Shown: one piece after another, positions 1 through 8,337 of the stretch
Layout of the letters: every line of letters begins with the position of its first letter
Numbering within the stretch: position 1 is the first letter of the stretch
Source of the DNA: Mucilaginibacter sp. OK283
Lineage (GTDB): Bacteria > Bacteroidota > Bacteroidia > Sphingobacteriales > Sphingobacteriaceae
Length of the DNA: 64,000 nucleotides
Direction of reading: 5' to 3'
Assembly (NCBI RefSeq): GCF_900110415.1
Contig: NZ_FODR01000009.1
Location: 186,001 to 250,000, forward strand
Position numbers and translations under genes: made by a program
Notes under the pieces: generated by a model
What the model was told of the DNA's origin: nothing
The model's database searches: none
Seen by the model: only the letters and a program-made list of their open reading frames with translations

Positions 1-577
1 AAAAGAAATATTCATCCAGTGCATAACTGATAAACCAGCTCACGGTGCGCAACACCATAATTACGTTAACCGAATGGTGCGACCGGATACGGATGTAATA
101 AATCGCGTCGCCCGTTCCGGGGTTATTTAAATTAAGGCTAAAGTTTTTATGGTGATAAAACCGTTCTGAAAACGGGCGGCTGCTCCCCAAAAGTATGGGT
201 GTATATTTATTTGCGGCTATCGGCGAATAAACGGTAATACTATCAATCGTTTGATCAAAAAACTCCAGCAGCCAACTATTTTTAGTAGCAGGGTTACCGC
301 CAATTTTGATGCGGTACCAATAGGTAGAATTTACGTTCCTGGTAACAGGTGTTGGCTCGGGATTTACTTTAAAACGGCTATCAAAAGCTGGCAGGCCATC
401 GCCGGTAAACTGCAGGCGGCCGGTGGTATCTTCAAAATAATAAACCTGTTTGTATTCAAATATATGCTGCTTAACATGGTCATCCAGCCGGACAATATTT
501 TGGGCGGAAGCGGGGGTAATAATGTAAAAAAACGATAGTAAAACGGCGGGAAAGTATCTCGTTAAAAGTTTACACAT
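1..577 (-). CDS. 7TMR-DISM sensor protein, N-terminal part (cut by left edge)
   Basis: Reading the minus strand from an ATG at 577 gives 192 open codons to the window edge. The first 27 residues are a signal peptide (hydrophobic core PAVLLSFFYIITPASA, then Q). The next ~165 residues have the pattern of a 7TMR-DISM extracellular 2 domain: a segment with YYFEDTTGRLQFT near residue 45, the YWYRIKI strand, and the WLLEFFDQTIDSITVY strand leading to SSRPFSER. In this family the domain is followed by seven membrane helices and a histidine kinase, diguanylate cyclase or LytTR/LuxR output, all of which would lie beyond the edge. The output type is therefore unknown. A long hairpin lies in its leader. 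The domain call rests on pattern recognition only; the reading frame and signal peptide are seen directly. Confidence 0.8.
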   Translation of the reverse strand, partial: MCKLLTRYFPAVLLSFFYIITPASAQNIVRLDDHVKQHIFEYKQVYYFEDTTGRLQFTGDGLPAFDSRFKVNPEPTPVTRNVNSTYWYRIKIGGNPATKNSWLLEFFDQTIDSITVYSPIAANKYTPILLGSSRPFSERFYHHKNFSLNLNNPGTGDAIYYIRIRSHHSVNVIMVLRTVSWFISYALDEYFF

Positions 578-600
578 ACGCAGGTAAAGGGGGTAATTAT

Positions 601-637
601 CTTTCGTACCCGCAGCTTGGTTTTGCGGGCACGAAAG
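601..637 (-). promoter_or_regulatory. Leader hairpin upstream of the sensor gene
   Basis: Arms 601-607 and 631-637 (CTTTCGT / ACGAAAG) stack on 609-614 and 624-629 (CCCGCA / TGCGGG), with one A/C mismatch at 608/630. The hairpin ends 23 bases upstream of the sensor start codon on the minus strand. It has no T-run, so a leader structure or operator is more likely than a terminator. Confidence 0.45.
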
Positions 638-889
638 CTGTTTAATTTGGTTAGCGTCAGGCCGGGTACAATGATAATATATTTCTTTTTATAATCCTAT
701 TAAAGGTGTATAATACAGTTATTTAATATGATTTTTATCAGGCTTAAATGACTTTTTAAGCTATCTTTTTGTTTTTTTTTATAAAGTAAACAAACTTGCC
801 GAACATATATAAAAACCACACCCGGGGCAATCATATCATTTACGAATTTTAACGCAGCCGGCATCAATCAATTAACCGCGTAACAAGCT

Positions 890-897
890 TATATTTG
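890..897 (+). promoter_or_regulatory. Bacteroidota -7 box upstream of modA
   Basis: TATATTTG matches the Bacteroidota -7 consensus TAnnTTTG exactly and lies 83 bases before the modA start codon. No clear -33 TTG element is visible at the expected distance, so the promoter call is moderate. Confidence 0.4.
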
Positions 898-980
898 TAG
901 TGTTTAAGAGGCCTGGCAACACCATTAAGCAAAAAAAAGCTAATTCGCCTGCCTTTACCAAACAAATAAAACAGATACCC

Positions 981-1751
981 ATGAAGCATAAAAAATACAA
1001 TAGCAAGCCATTTAAAATTTTCCTGATGGTCATTTGCACCATGGTGCAGTTGCCTGCTTTTGCTCAAAATGTGAGGGTTGCCGCTGCTGCTAACCTGCAA
1101 TCGGTTATTGAAGTGTTGCAAAAGGATTTTAAACAAAAAACAGGGATCGGCATTGAACCCATCGTAGGTTCATCCGGTAAATTGGTAGCGCAAATTAGCA
1201 ACGGAGCGCCCTTTGATGTGTTCCTATCGGCTGATATGAACTTCCCCGAAGCGCTTTATAAGGGAGGCTTTGCTACCAAACAACCAGTGGTGTACGCTAA
1301 GGGCAGCCTTATTATCTGTAGTTCGCAAAACATTGGATTTGAGAATTGGGAGCGGTTGCTATTAACTGCGAGGGTAAAGAAAATAGCTATAGCCAACCCG
1401 GCCATCGCCCCTTACGGTAAAGCTGCCGAAGAGGTTTTAAAATATAAAGGCATTTTAGACGAGGTAAAATCTAAAGCCGTTTATGGCGAGAGCATCTCGC
1501 AGGTAAATACCTACATTACTACCGGTGCGGCCGATGTTGGTTTTACCACCCAATCATTAATAAAAGAGACTAGCCCTAAAATGGTGCTGTACTACAAAGT
1601 TATCGCCCCTAAATACTATAAACCTATTTTACAGGGCATGGTGTTGTTAAAACATGGCGCAGGCAACCCCGATGCCGAAAAGTTTTACTGGTATATATTA
1701 AGCCCGGCGGCCAAAAGTATTTTTGCAAGCTATGGCTACCGTATGCAATAA
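981..1751 (+). CDS. modA: Molybdate ABC transporter substrate-binding protein ModA
   Basis: Periplasmic oxyanion-binding protein of the molybdate importer. The ATG at 981 was chosen because it directly precedes a signal peptide (MKHKKYNSKPFKIFL...LPAFA, ~28 residues); an upstream GTG at 900 would add 27 unneeded polar residues. The mature protein opens with the ModA-type strand VRVAAAANLQ, followed by GSSGKL (residues 63-68), whose serines ligand the anion in this family. The hinge segment NGAPFDVFLSAD follows (residues 74-85), and a late segment ITTGAADVGFTTQS is also typical. The length, 256 residues, is normal. It begins a three-gene operon: modB starts 16 bases after its stop and modC overlaps modB. 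Tungstate cannot be excluded as substrate from sequence alone. Confidence 0.9.
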   Translation: MKHKKYNSKPFKIFLMVICTMVQLPAFAQNVRVAAAANLQSVIEVLQKDFKQKTGIGIEPIVGSSGKLVAQISNGAPFDVFLSADMNFPEALYKGGFATKQPVVYAKGSLIICSSQNIGFENWERLLLTARVKKIAIANPAIAPYGKAAEEVLKYKGILDEVKSKAVYGESISQVNTYITTGAADVGFTTQSLIKETSPKMVLYYKVIAPKYYKPILQGMVLLKHGAGNPDAEKFYWYILSPAAKSIFASYGYRMQ

Positions 1752-1766
1752 CTACTATTTTTGTTG

Positions 1767-2438
1767 ATGGATTTATCCCCAATATGGCTCACTTTAAAGC
1801 TGGCAGGCGTTACCACGGCGCTGTTGTTTATTGTGGGTGTGCCTTTTGCCTGGTGGCTATCCCGGGGGCGGTCGTTTTTTAAGATCATTGTGGAGGCTAT
1901 TATCACTATGCCACTGGTGTTGCCGCCATCGGTATTGGGGTTTTATTTGTTGCTGGCTTTTAGCCCGCAATATGGTTTAGGCAAATGGTTACATGATAAC
2001 TTTGATGTGCAGTTTGTATTTTCATTCCCGGGCCTGGTGCTGGCATCGGTAATTTATAGCATGCCTTTTATGATTGGCCCGGTAAAATCGGCATTGCAAC
2101 AGTTGCCCGCTGCGCTGGCCGAGGCCTCATATACCTTGGGCAAATCGAGCTGGCAAACATTTAAGAGTGTGTTATTGCCCAATATCAAACCATCGCTATT
2201 GACGGCTATTGTACTTAGTTTTGCGCATACCCTGGGCGAGTTTGGAGTTGTGCTGATGATTGGCGGCAATATTCCCGGCGTTACCCGTGTAGCCTCCATC
2301 GCGGTTTATGATTCGGTAGAGAAAATGGATTATGCATCGGCCAATAACTACTCGCTGATTTTATTTTCCATAACGTTTGTGATGGTGATAGCTGTTTTTG
2401 TATTTAATAAATATCAAGCCAAAAGCCCTTTAGGATGA
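1767..2438 (+). CDS. modB: Molybdate ABC transporter permease ModB
   Basis: Inner-membrane channel subunit of the molybdate importer. About five hydrophobic segments are visible, starting with LTLKLAGVTTALLFIVG. The cytoplasmic EAA loop that docks the ATPase runs from EASYTLGKSSWQTFKSVLLP into the following helix (residues ~117-155). The length, 223 residues, is typical of ModB. The ATG at 1767 (MDLSPIW) is preferred over the TTG codons at 1761 and 1764. The stop codon overlaps the start of the next gene (ATGA at 2435-2438), which indicates translational coupling with the ATPase. Confidence 0.9.
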   Translation: MDLSPIWLTLKLAGVTTALLFIVGVPFAWWLSRGRSFFKIIVEAIITMPLVLPPSVLGFYLLLAFSPQYGLGKWLHDNFDVQFVFSFPGLVLASVIYSMPFMIGPVKSALQQLPAALAEASYTLGKSSWQTFKSVLLPNIKPSLLTAIVLSFAHTLGEFGVVLMIGGNIPGVTRVASIAVYDSVEKMDYASANNYSLILFSITFVMVIAVFVFNKYQAKSPLG

Positions 2439-3052
2439 TCAGTATCAATATCGAAAAGAAGCTAAAGGCCTATCACGGGCAGCAGGTATTGCATATTGAT
2501 AAACAATTTGCAATGGGCAGCATCACCAAAATACACGGGCCATCAGGCTCGGGCAAAACAACATTTTTAAAAGTAATAGCAGGGCTTATCAATCCCGACA
2601 AAGGGGCTATCAAAGCAGATCATGAAACGTGGTTTAATGCGGAAACAAATATCAACCTATCAACCCAAAAAAGAAATATCGGGTTTGTTTTCCAGCAGTA
2701 TGCCCTGTTCCCCAACATGACCGTTCGGCAGCACCTGGAATATGCAACCGCTGATGAAAACTGGATAAACCGCCTGTTATTACTGGGCAAATTAGAATCG
2801 CTGGAAACGCATAAACCCGATTATCTATCGGGCGGCCAGCAGCAACGCCTGGCCATATTGCGGGCATTGACTACCAAACCACGGTTGCTTTTAATGGACG
2901 AACCCTTTTCGGCCCTCGACGCAAAAATGAAGACGGAACTGATAGCAGCATTAAAAGAATTGCTGAAAGAGCTAAATGTAACCACCATCATAGTAAGCCA
3001 CAACCCGCAGGAGTTAGACGGCTGGGCCGATGATGAAATGGTATTCAGTTAA
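2435..3052 (+). CDS. modC: Molybdate ABC transporter ATP-binding protein ModC (short form)
   Basis: Nucleotide-binding subunit that powers ModB. All motifs are present: Walker A GPSGSGKT (residues 35-42), Q-loop VFQQYALFP, signature LSGGQQQR (~130), Walker B LLLMDEP followed by FSALD, and the switch histidine in VSHNPQE. The protein is only 205 residues long. Classical ModC is about 350 residues and carries a C-terminal TOBE/Mop molybdate-binding domain, which is absent here, so substrate-dependent trans-inhibition through that domain is not expected. The start overlaps modB by four bases. The stop is intact, and nothing after it looks like a lost Mop domain. Confidence 0.88.
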   Translation: MISINIEKKLKAYHGQQVLHIDKQFAMGSITKIHGPSGSGKTTFLKVIAGLINPDKGAIKADHETWFNAETNINLSTQKRNIGFVFQQYALFPNMTVRQHLEYATADENWINRLLLLGKLESLETHKPDYLSGGQQQRLAILRALTTKPRLLLMDEPFSALDAKMKTELIAALKELLKELNVTTIIVSHNPQELDGWADDEMVFS

Positions 3053-3055
3053 GCC

Positions 3056-3156
3056 GAAAGTCTTAAGCCGGAAGCCTCAAGTCCTTTTTTGCCCGGCAGG
3101 CACCCCGCTTGTTTTTATGTAAATACCATTTCCCTGACTTAGAATTTAAGACTTTC
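3056..3156. repeat. Inverted repeat between convergent modC and pnuC
   Basis: GAAAGTCTTAA at 3056-3066 is the reverse complement of TTAAGACTTTC at 3146-3156, separated by 79 bases. The right arm overlaps the last codons of pnuC. It may act as a loose two-way terminator; no strong short hairpin with a T-run is seen here. Confidence 0.35.
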
Positions 3157-3769
3157 CACTTAAGGTCTGGGCTTTATATTCTTTGTTCCAGTCAATATAC
3201 CCTATGATGGCTAAAACGAGCAGGATAAGGTATAAAATAGCAGTTACATACAGGTTTTTGTAGATGTACAGCGGCACATAGCAAATATCCACAAATACCC
3301 ACAGCGCCCAGTTTTGCAGAATCTTCCGGGTCATCAGCAATTGGGCCATAAAGCTTACCGAAGTGCAAAAGCCATCGATATAGGGCACCGTGCTCGAGGT
3401 AAAGTGCTGAAGATACAAACCCAGTAGTCCCGATAGCAGCAGTGTGGTCAATAGCACCAATAAATATTCTTTGTGGCTAAGGCTAATTACCGGCTTTTCC
3501 TGCCGCTCTTTTTTTCGCAGCCAAAAATACCAGCCATAAATCCCTGTACCAAGGAAATAGATTTGCAGGTAGGCATCGCCAAATAAACCACTTTGAAAAA
3601 ACACCACCATGTAGGCTATCACTGCAATAATGCCGGCCAGCCAGTTCCAGATGTTTTGCCGCGCCGCCAGGTAAACGCAGGCAATAGTGGTGACGGCCCC
3701 AAGCCACTCCAGGTAGCTGGTTTGTTTGATGCCCTGGATGATGTTTTGACCGATGGAAAGGTATTGCAT
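3146..3769 (-). CDS. pnuC: PnuC-family nicotinamide riboside transporter
   Basis: Small inner-membrane vitamin transporter of the PnuC fold, which moves nicotinamide riboside by facilitated diffusion coupled to phosphorylation. About seven hydrophobic segments are visible in 207 residues. The family hallmark region is present: YLEWLGAVTTIACVYLAARQ (residues 18-37), then WNWLAGIIAVIAYMVVF and YLQIYFLGTGIYGWYFW, with W/Q/Y residues that line the substrate pore in PnuC. No kinase partner (NadR-type) is adjacent and no riboswitch is seen upstream. Some Bacteroidota relatives (PnuT) carry thiamine instead, but those usually follow a TPP riboswitch, which is missing here. Confidence 0.85.
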   Translation of the reverse strand: MQYLSIGQNIIQGIKQTSYLEWLGAVTTIACVYLAARQNIWNWLAGIIAVIAYMVVFFQSGLFGDAYLQIYFLGTGIYGWYFWLRKKERQEKPVISLSHKEYLLVLLTTLLLSGLLGLYLQHFTSSTVPYIDGFCTSVSFMAQLLMTRKILQNWALWVFVDICYVPLYIYKNLYVTAILYLILLVLAIIGYIDWNKEYKAQTLSGKS

Positions 3770-3846
3770 TTATATCAAAGATATAATTTTTGATATTTTG
3801 CAGCCATAACAGGGAAAGCAAGTGGCAATAAATGGATGACGCAGAA

Positions 3847-3879
3847 AAACTTACGAAGTTTGAAAAACCTCGTAAGTTT
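3847..3879 (-). terminator. Hairpin terminator after the quinone oxidoreductase gene
   Basis: A perfect 10-bp stem (AAACTTACGA at 3847-3856, TCGTAAGTTT at 3870-3879) with a 13-base loop. It lies 20 bases past the oxidoreductase stop on the minus strand, and on that strand the descending arm ends in a short T-run. It could also limit read-through from the plus side. Confidence 0.6.
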
Positions 3880-3898
3880 AAAAAAAAGTGTCTTTATT

Positions 3899-4840
3899 TT
3901 ATATCTCCACCACAACTTTCCCCACAGCCCTTCCACTCTCCAGCAAGGTATGCGCTTCACCCACCTGCTCCAGCTGGAAAACTTTGGATACATGCGATTT
4001 GACGATGCCTTTTTCTAAAAGTTCCGCTATGATTTTCATATCATCGCCACTTGGGTAAACCAGTACATTGTGGCCCTGTACACCTAATTCCTTTGCTTTT
4101 TGAAGCAACTCGTCGTTGAAAGCATGTAAGATACAGATTACTGCACCTCCTTTATTTACGATATGGAGCGACTGTTCGGTATTTGCACCACCTATCGGAT
4201 CGAAAATAAAATCAATATCACTTACTGCTTCTTCAATTTTTTGTGTTTTATAATCTATGTGCTCATCTGCACCTAATGACAAAACAAAATCCTTATTGGC
4301 TGCCGATGATGTACCAATAACGTAGGCCCCCAAATGCTTGGCCATTTGTACCACGTAGTGGCCAACACCGCCCGCGGCAGCATGAACTAACACCCTATCG
4401 CCTTTTTCAACTTTTACTTTGGTAGTTAAAACCTGCCATGCTGTAAGCGCGGCAAGCGTGGCTGCGGCGGCCTCGTTATGGGTTATGTTTGCAGGCTTTA
4501 TCGCCAGCTCAGATGGTTTGGCAACAACATATTCGGTATAGGTTTTACCTAATACCGGGAAGTTAATCATCGCAAACACTTCGTCGCCGGGCTTAAAGCC
4601 GGTAACCTCGCTGCCTGCTTCGGTTATTACGCCCGAGATATCCCAGCCTAAAATTATAGGCAACTCCATTTTGGTACGACCTGCTGCGCCCTTTCCCTGC
4701 CGGGTTTTCGCATCAACCGGGTTTATGCTGATGGATTTTAACTTTATTAATACTTCATCGGCCTTGATGGCTGGTACCGGTATGTTAACGGCTTCAAAAT
4801 TTTCTATACCGCCAAATGCTTTTAAAATTATTGCTTTCAT
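3899..4840 (-). CDS. NADP-dependent quinone oxidoreductase / zinc-free alcohol dehydrogenase family
   Basis: Medium-chain dehydrogenase/reductase of the quinone-oxidoreductase group, cytosolic, expected to reduce quinones or enones with NADPH. The ATG at 4840 (MKAIILKAFGG) fits the family start; the longer frame only adds MPCQKKEK. The N-terminal GroES-like domain contains the segment ISINPVDAKTRQGKG (~40-55) and GWDISGVITEAG. The Rossmann domain has VHAAAGGVGHYVVQMAKHLGA (split about residue 150). Zinc-binding cysteines of true alcohol dehydrogenases are missing, as expected for this group. The length is 313 residues. It is divergently transcribed from an AraC-type regulator over an 86-base gap containing a 10-bp inverted repeat, so regulation by that neighbour is likely. 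Confidence 0.82.
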   Translation of the reverse strand: MKAIILKAFGGIENFEAVNIPVPAIKADEVLIKLKSISINPVDAKTRQGKGAAGRTKMELPIILGWDISGVITEAGSEVTGFKPGDEVFAMINFPVLGKTYTEYVVAKPSELAIKPANITHNEAAAATLAALTAWQVLTTKVKVEKGDRVLVHAAAGGVGHYVVQMAKHLGAYVIGTSSAANKDFVLSLGADEHIDYKTQKIEEAVSDIDFIFDPIGGANTEQSLHIVNKGGAVICILHAFNDELLQKAKELGVQGHNVLVYPSGDDMKIIAELLEKGIVKSHVSKVFQLEQVGEAHTLLESGRAVGKVVVEI

Positions 4841-4866
4841 TTTTTCTTTTTTTTGACAAGGCAAAT

Positions 4867-4898
4867 ATCTACCAATAAAAATAATTAAATTGGTAGAT
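4867..4898. promoter_or_regulatory. Operator-like inverted repeat between oxidoreductase and AraC gene
   Basis: ATCTACCAAT at 4867-4876 and its exact reverse complement ATTGGTAGAT at 4889-4898 are separated by 12 bases, giving half-site centres 22 bases apart (about two helical turns). It sits in the 86-base divergent gap, where the neighbouring AraC protein would be expected to bind. Confidence 0.6.
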
Positions 4899-4926
4899 GT
4901 TTACTATAATTTGGTATTTTTGCTTT

Positions 4927-5778
4927 ATGGTAAAGGAAAATCTGTACGAACCGTTTTCAATTGCTTATCTAACATTAGATAAATGCCCAAAGTTTGAACA
5001 TCAGCATAGCTTTTTTGAATTAATTTATGTGATATCCGGCACCGGCAGGCAATGCATCAACAAAAATCACTTTGATTACCGGGGCGGGCATATGTTTTTA
5101 ATCACCCCCGAAGACTGCCATTCGCTGCATATTGAAACTACTACCGAATTTTTCTTTTTGCGTTTTAACGATATCTATCTCAAAAATGGCAGCCTCCTGC
5201 ACGAAAATATCCAGCGGTTGGAGTACATATTGCACAACGCCAATCACCAGCCAGGCTGCATTCTTAAAAACCTGCCCGATAAACGCCTGGTAGGGCCAAT
5301 GGTAGAAGCCATTATCCGTGAATATGAAAATAAGGACATTTACAATAAAGAGCTTATTCAGCAACTGGTAAATACGCTGATCATCGTGGTAGCCCGGAAC
5401 ATTGCCCGCTACCTGCCAGAGCAGTTAAACATGGGCACCGAAGAAAAGGCGATGGATATTTTACAATACGTGCAAAGCAATATCTATTATCCCGAAAAAC
5501 TAAAGGCCGATGTAATAAGCAATACCTTTAGTATCTCCGAAGCTTATATGGGCCGTTACTTTAAAAAGCACGCCAGCGAAACTTTGCAGCAATACATTAT
5601 CAATTACAAAACCAAACTAATTGAGCACCGCCTGCAGTTTAGCGATAAGCGCCTGAATGAAATTGCCAATGAGTTTGGCTTTACCGATGAAAGCCACTTT
5701 AACAAGTTTTTCAGGAAGCAAAAAGGCAACAGCCCTAAAGAATACCGCAAAATGATACAATTGCCGCGCGCATCGTAA
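4927..5778 (+). CDS. AraC-family transcriptional regulator
   Basis: DNA-binding regulator with an N-terminal cupin-like sensor part and a C-terminal double helix-turn-helix. The sensor region shows FEHQHSFFELIYVISGTG and RGGHMFLITPEDCHSL (residues ~25-70), typical of AraC cupins. The C-terminal ~100 residues contain VQSNIYYPEKLKADVIS..., FSISEAYMGRYFKKH and the second HTH with NEIANEFGFTDESHFNKFFR plus KGNSPKEYR, the family signature. The ATG at 4927 (MVKENLYEPF) is preferred because the ATG at 4897 lies inside the operator arm and would add ten untypical residues. The length is 283 residues. The likely target is the divergent oxidoreductase gene; the inducer is unknown. Confidence 0.88.
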   Translation: MVKENLYEPFSIAYLTLDKCPKFEHQHSFFELIYVISGTGRQCINKNHFDYRGGHMFLITPEDCHSLHIETTTEFFFLRFNDIYLKNGSLLHENIQRLEYILHNANHQPGCILKNLPDKRLVGPMVEAIIREYENKDIYNKELIQQLVNTLIIVVARNIARYLPEQLNMGTEEKAMDILQYVQSNIYYPEKLKADVISNTFSISEAYMGRYFKKHASETLQQYIINYKTKLIEHRLQFSDKRLNEIANEFGFTDESHFNKFFRKQKGNSPKEYRKMIQLPRAS

Positions 5779-5840
5779 CCAGGTGTAACACTTTGCATTG
5801 ACAGGCGTCTTACTGCTGAATTCTGATTACATTAGCTGAT

Positions 5841-8270
5841 ATGACCCTTAAAACCCGGTGCCTGCTTGTCTTGCTTTTTTTATCATCAATCGCCTTTGCA
5901 CAATCTTCCGGGGCCGCGAAACCTGATTTCACCCTTGTTATACTAACCGAAACCGGGCAGGCTGCAGAAGGTGCTACAGTAAAACTGATAAAAGACGATA
6001 AGCCAGTAAAATCGGCTCTTGCAGATGCCCGCGGAGCGGCAAGGTTTGATGCTATCCCAGCCGGCTCTTACCTATTTTCGGCCACTTATACAGGCTACAA
6101 GCCACAACTCAGTCGTGCCTATAAATTCCCCGGGCATAATTATTCGGATACCATTAAGCTGCAGCCCTTAAACACGGCGCTTAAGGAGGTGAATATTGTG
6201 GCCCATGCTCCCCTGGTACAGCAAAAAGATGGTAAAACCATATTAAATGTTGATGCCTCGGTTACCAGTACAGGCTCGACAGTATTAGAAGTGCTGGAGA
6301 AATCGCCGGGCGTTAGTGTTGACAGGAATGGCGGTATTTCCCTTCAGGGCAAGGCCGGCGTTATGGTGATGATAGATGACAAACAAACCTATTTATCGGG
6401 TGCCGATTTAAATAATTTATTGAGCAGCATGAGCTCGAGCCAGGTTTCCCAGATTGAGTTGATTACCAACCCAACCGCTAAATACGATGCCAGCGGCAAT
6501 GCCGGTATTATCAACATAAAAACCAAAAAGAATAGGCAAAAGGGATTTAACGGCACGTTTACATCGTCGGTTGGGCAGGGTGTTTATCCTAAAAACAATA
6601 ATAGCCTGGTACTTAATTTCCGTACCGGCAAAATCAATACTTTTTTTAGTTACAGCATGAACCTGGTGCAGTACCTTACCAATATTTATGCCCTAAGAAA
6701 GTATTACGATTCCAGCAACAACATAACAGCCAAGCTCGATCAGCCTTCCTATTTTTCGGGCACATCGTTCAACAACACCATCAAAACCGGGTTAGATTAT
6801 TCTGTTACCGACAAAACTACCATTGGTGTAGTATTAGGCGGCACGCTGGTTAATCGCAACGGCAACAACCGCGCAGTAGCAACCTGGTTAAATACCAGCG
6901 ATGTAGTTGACTCGGCCATATCAACCACCAACCATAACAAAAACCGGTTTAAAAACGGCTCGGTCAACTTAAACTTACGGCATACGCTCTCATTGTCGCA
7001 AACGCTTGGGGCCGATGTTGATTACCTGCATTACAATATCCAAAGCGAACAAAATTTTAACAACTCGCTGCTTGCACCGGGCGGCTACCAGGAACTGTCC
7101 AGGAGTAACATCCCCACATCCATCAGTATCTTATCCGGCAAGATTGATTACAGCATTAAAACAGACCAGTATGGCACGTTTCAATCGGGCTATAAATCAT
7201 CTTACAGCAGCACCGATAACGCCGCTTTATATGAAAACCTGAATAATGGGCTATGGTCCGAAGACTACAGTAAAAGCAACCAGTTCTTATATAAGGAAAA
7301 CATTAACGCGGTGTATGGCACTTTTGAGAAAAAGTATGCTAAAATAACCGCCCAGGCCGGCTTGCGGTACGAGTACACCAGCTATAAAGCCCACCAATTG
7401 GGCAATATCCTGCAGCAGGATTCAGCTTTTAAAAGAAATTATGGCGGCTTTTTCCCAAGTGGCTTTATCAGCTACCAGGCCGATTCCTCACATAGTTTTA
7501 CATTAACCGCTGGCCGCCGCATCGACCGCCCTATTTTTCAAAACCTGAACCCTTTTTACTTTATCATCAATAAATACACCTACCAAACCGGCAACCCCTA
7601 TTTGCTACCCCAATACAGCTGGAATTTCGAGCTAAGCCACCAGTACAAAAACCTCCTTACCACTACGCTGCTATACAGCAATATAAAAAATTACTTTTCT
7701 CAGCTGTTTTTAAACGATGCCGCCAAGGGAATCCTGTTGTATTCGCAGGGGAACGTAGGCAGCACGCATAATTATGGCCTGTCATCAACACTATCGGTAT
7801 CGCCGGTTAACTGGTGGAGCCTGACCTTTCAGGCATTATATAACCATAAGCAACTGAAAGGCTTTAATGGGAATACCTATACCAGCCAGGCAGATCAGTT
7901 GAACATAAACACCAACAACCAGTTCACCATTGCTAAAATTTACACTGCCGAGCTATCCGGTTTTTACACCACCAGGGCCCGTAACGATATACAGGAGCAA
8001 TTGTACCCAACAGGGCAGCTATCTTTAGGTATATCAAGGCCAATACTAAAAAAACGGGCTACTTTAAAATTCAGCGCACGCGATATTTTTTACACCAACG
8101 CCATGGAAGGGCTTACGCAATTCCCCAATGCTACCGAGTATTTTAAATTGACACGAGATACCCGTGTATTTACACTGGCGTTTACCTATCGCTTTGGCAA
8201 ATCATACAAAGTGACCGGCCGGTCGGATGGTAGCGCAGGAGACGAGAAAGACCGGGTTGGGAATGGCTAA
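5841..8270 (+). CDS. TonB-dependent-receptor-like outer membrane protein (OMP_b-brl_3 family)
   Basis: Outer-membrane beta-barrel protein of 809 residues. A signal peptide (MTLKTRCLLVLLFLSSIAFA) is followed by a carboxypeptidase-regulatory-like beta sandwich (residues ~28-110, with TGQAAEGATVKLI and FDAIPAGSYLFSATYTGY). A plug domain comes next (VLEVLEKSPGVSVDRNGGIS, MVMIDDKQTYLSG, VSQIELITNPTAKYDASG, GIINIKTKK; ~150-245). The rest is a barrel ending in TLAFTYRFGKSYK; the final aromatic strand is followed by a short charged tail. These proteins resemble TonB-dependent receptors but generally lack a SusD partner, and none is present here. The substrate is unknown. A second member of the same family lies at 41004-43457. 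The gene follows the AraC regulator by 62 bases, so co-regulation is possible. Confidence 0.85.
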   Translation: MTLKTRCLLVLLFLSSIAFAQSSGAAKPDFTLVILTETGQAAEGATVKLIKDDKPVKSALADARGAARFDAIPAGSYLFSATYTGYKPQLSRAYKFPGHNYSDTIKLQPLNTALKEVNIVAHAPLVQQKDGKTILNVDASVTSTGSTVLEVLEKSPGVSVDRNGGISLQGKAGVMVMIDDKQTYLSGADLNNLLSSMSSSQVSQIELITNPTAKYDASGNAGIINIKTKKNRQKGFNGTFTSSVGQGVYPKNNNSLVLNFRTGKINTFFSYSMNLVQYLTNIYALRKYYDSSNNITAKLDQPSYFSGTSFNNTIKTGLDYSVTDKTTIGVVLGGTLVNRNGNNRAVATWLNTSDVVDSAISTTNHNKNRFKNGSVNLNLRHTLSLSQTLGADVDYLHYNIQSEQNFNNSLLAPGGYQELSRSNIPTSISILSGKIDYSIKTDQYGTFQSGYKSSYSSTDNAALYENLNNGLWSEDYSKSNQFLYKENINAVYGTFEKKYAKITAQAGLRYEYTSYKAHQLGNILQQDSAFKRNYGGFFPSGFISYQADSSHSFTLTAGRRIDRPIFQNLNPFYFIINKYTYQTGNPYLLPQYSWNFELSHQYKNLLTTTLLYSNIKNYFSQLFLNDAAKGILLYSQGNVGSTHNYGLSSTLSVSPVNWWSLTFQALYNHKQLKGFNGNTYTSQADQLNINTNNQFTIAKIYTAELSGFYTTRARNDIQEQLYPTGQLSLGISRPILKKRATLKFSARDIFYTNAMEGLTQFPNATEYFKLTRDTRVFTLAFTYRFGKSYKVTGRSDGSAGDEKDRVGNG

Positions 8271-8337
8271 TAAAAGGAGATAAAAGCATAAAGCTGAAGG
8301 CTAATTGAGAAATTAAAGTATACTGGCCGGCCAGGCG

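Noticed and set aside
251..538. Plus-strand 95-codon open frame
   Set aside because: Antisense to the edge-truncated sensor gene, which has a signal peptide and domain match; the plus frame has none.
3770..3846. TPP or NAD riboswitch upstream of pnuC
   Set aside because: The gap holds no recognisable riboswitch core; only the terminator of the opposite neighbour is present.
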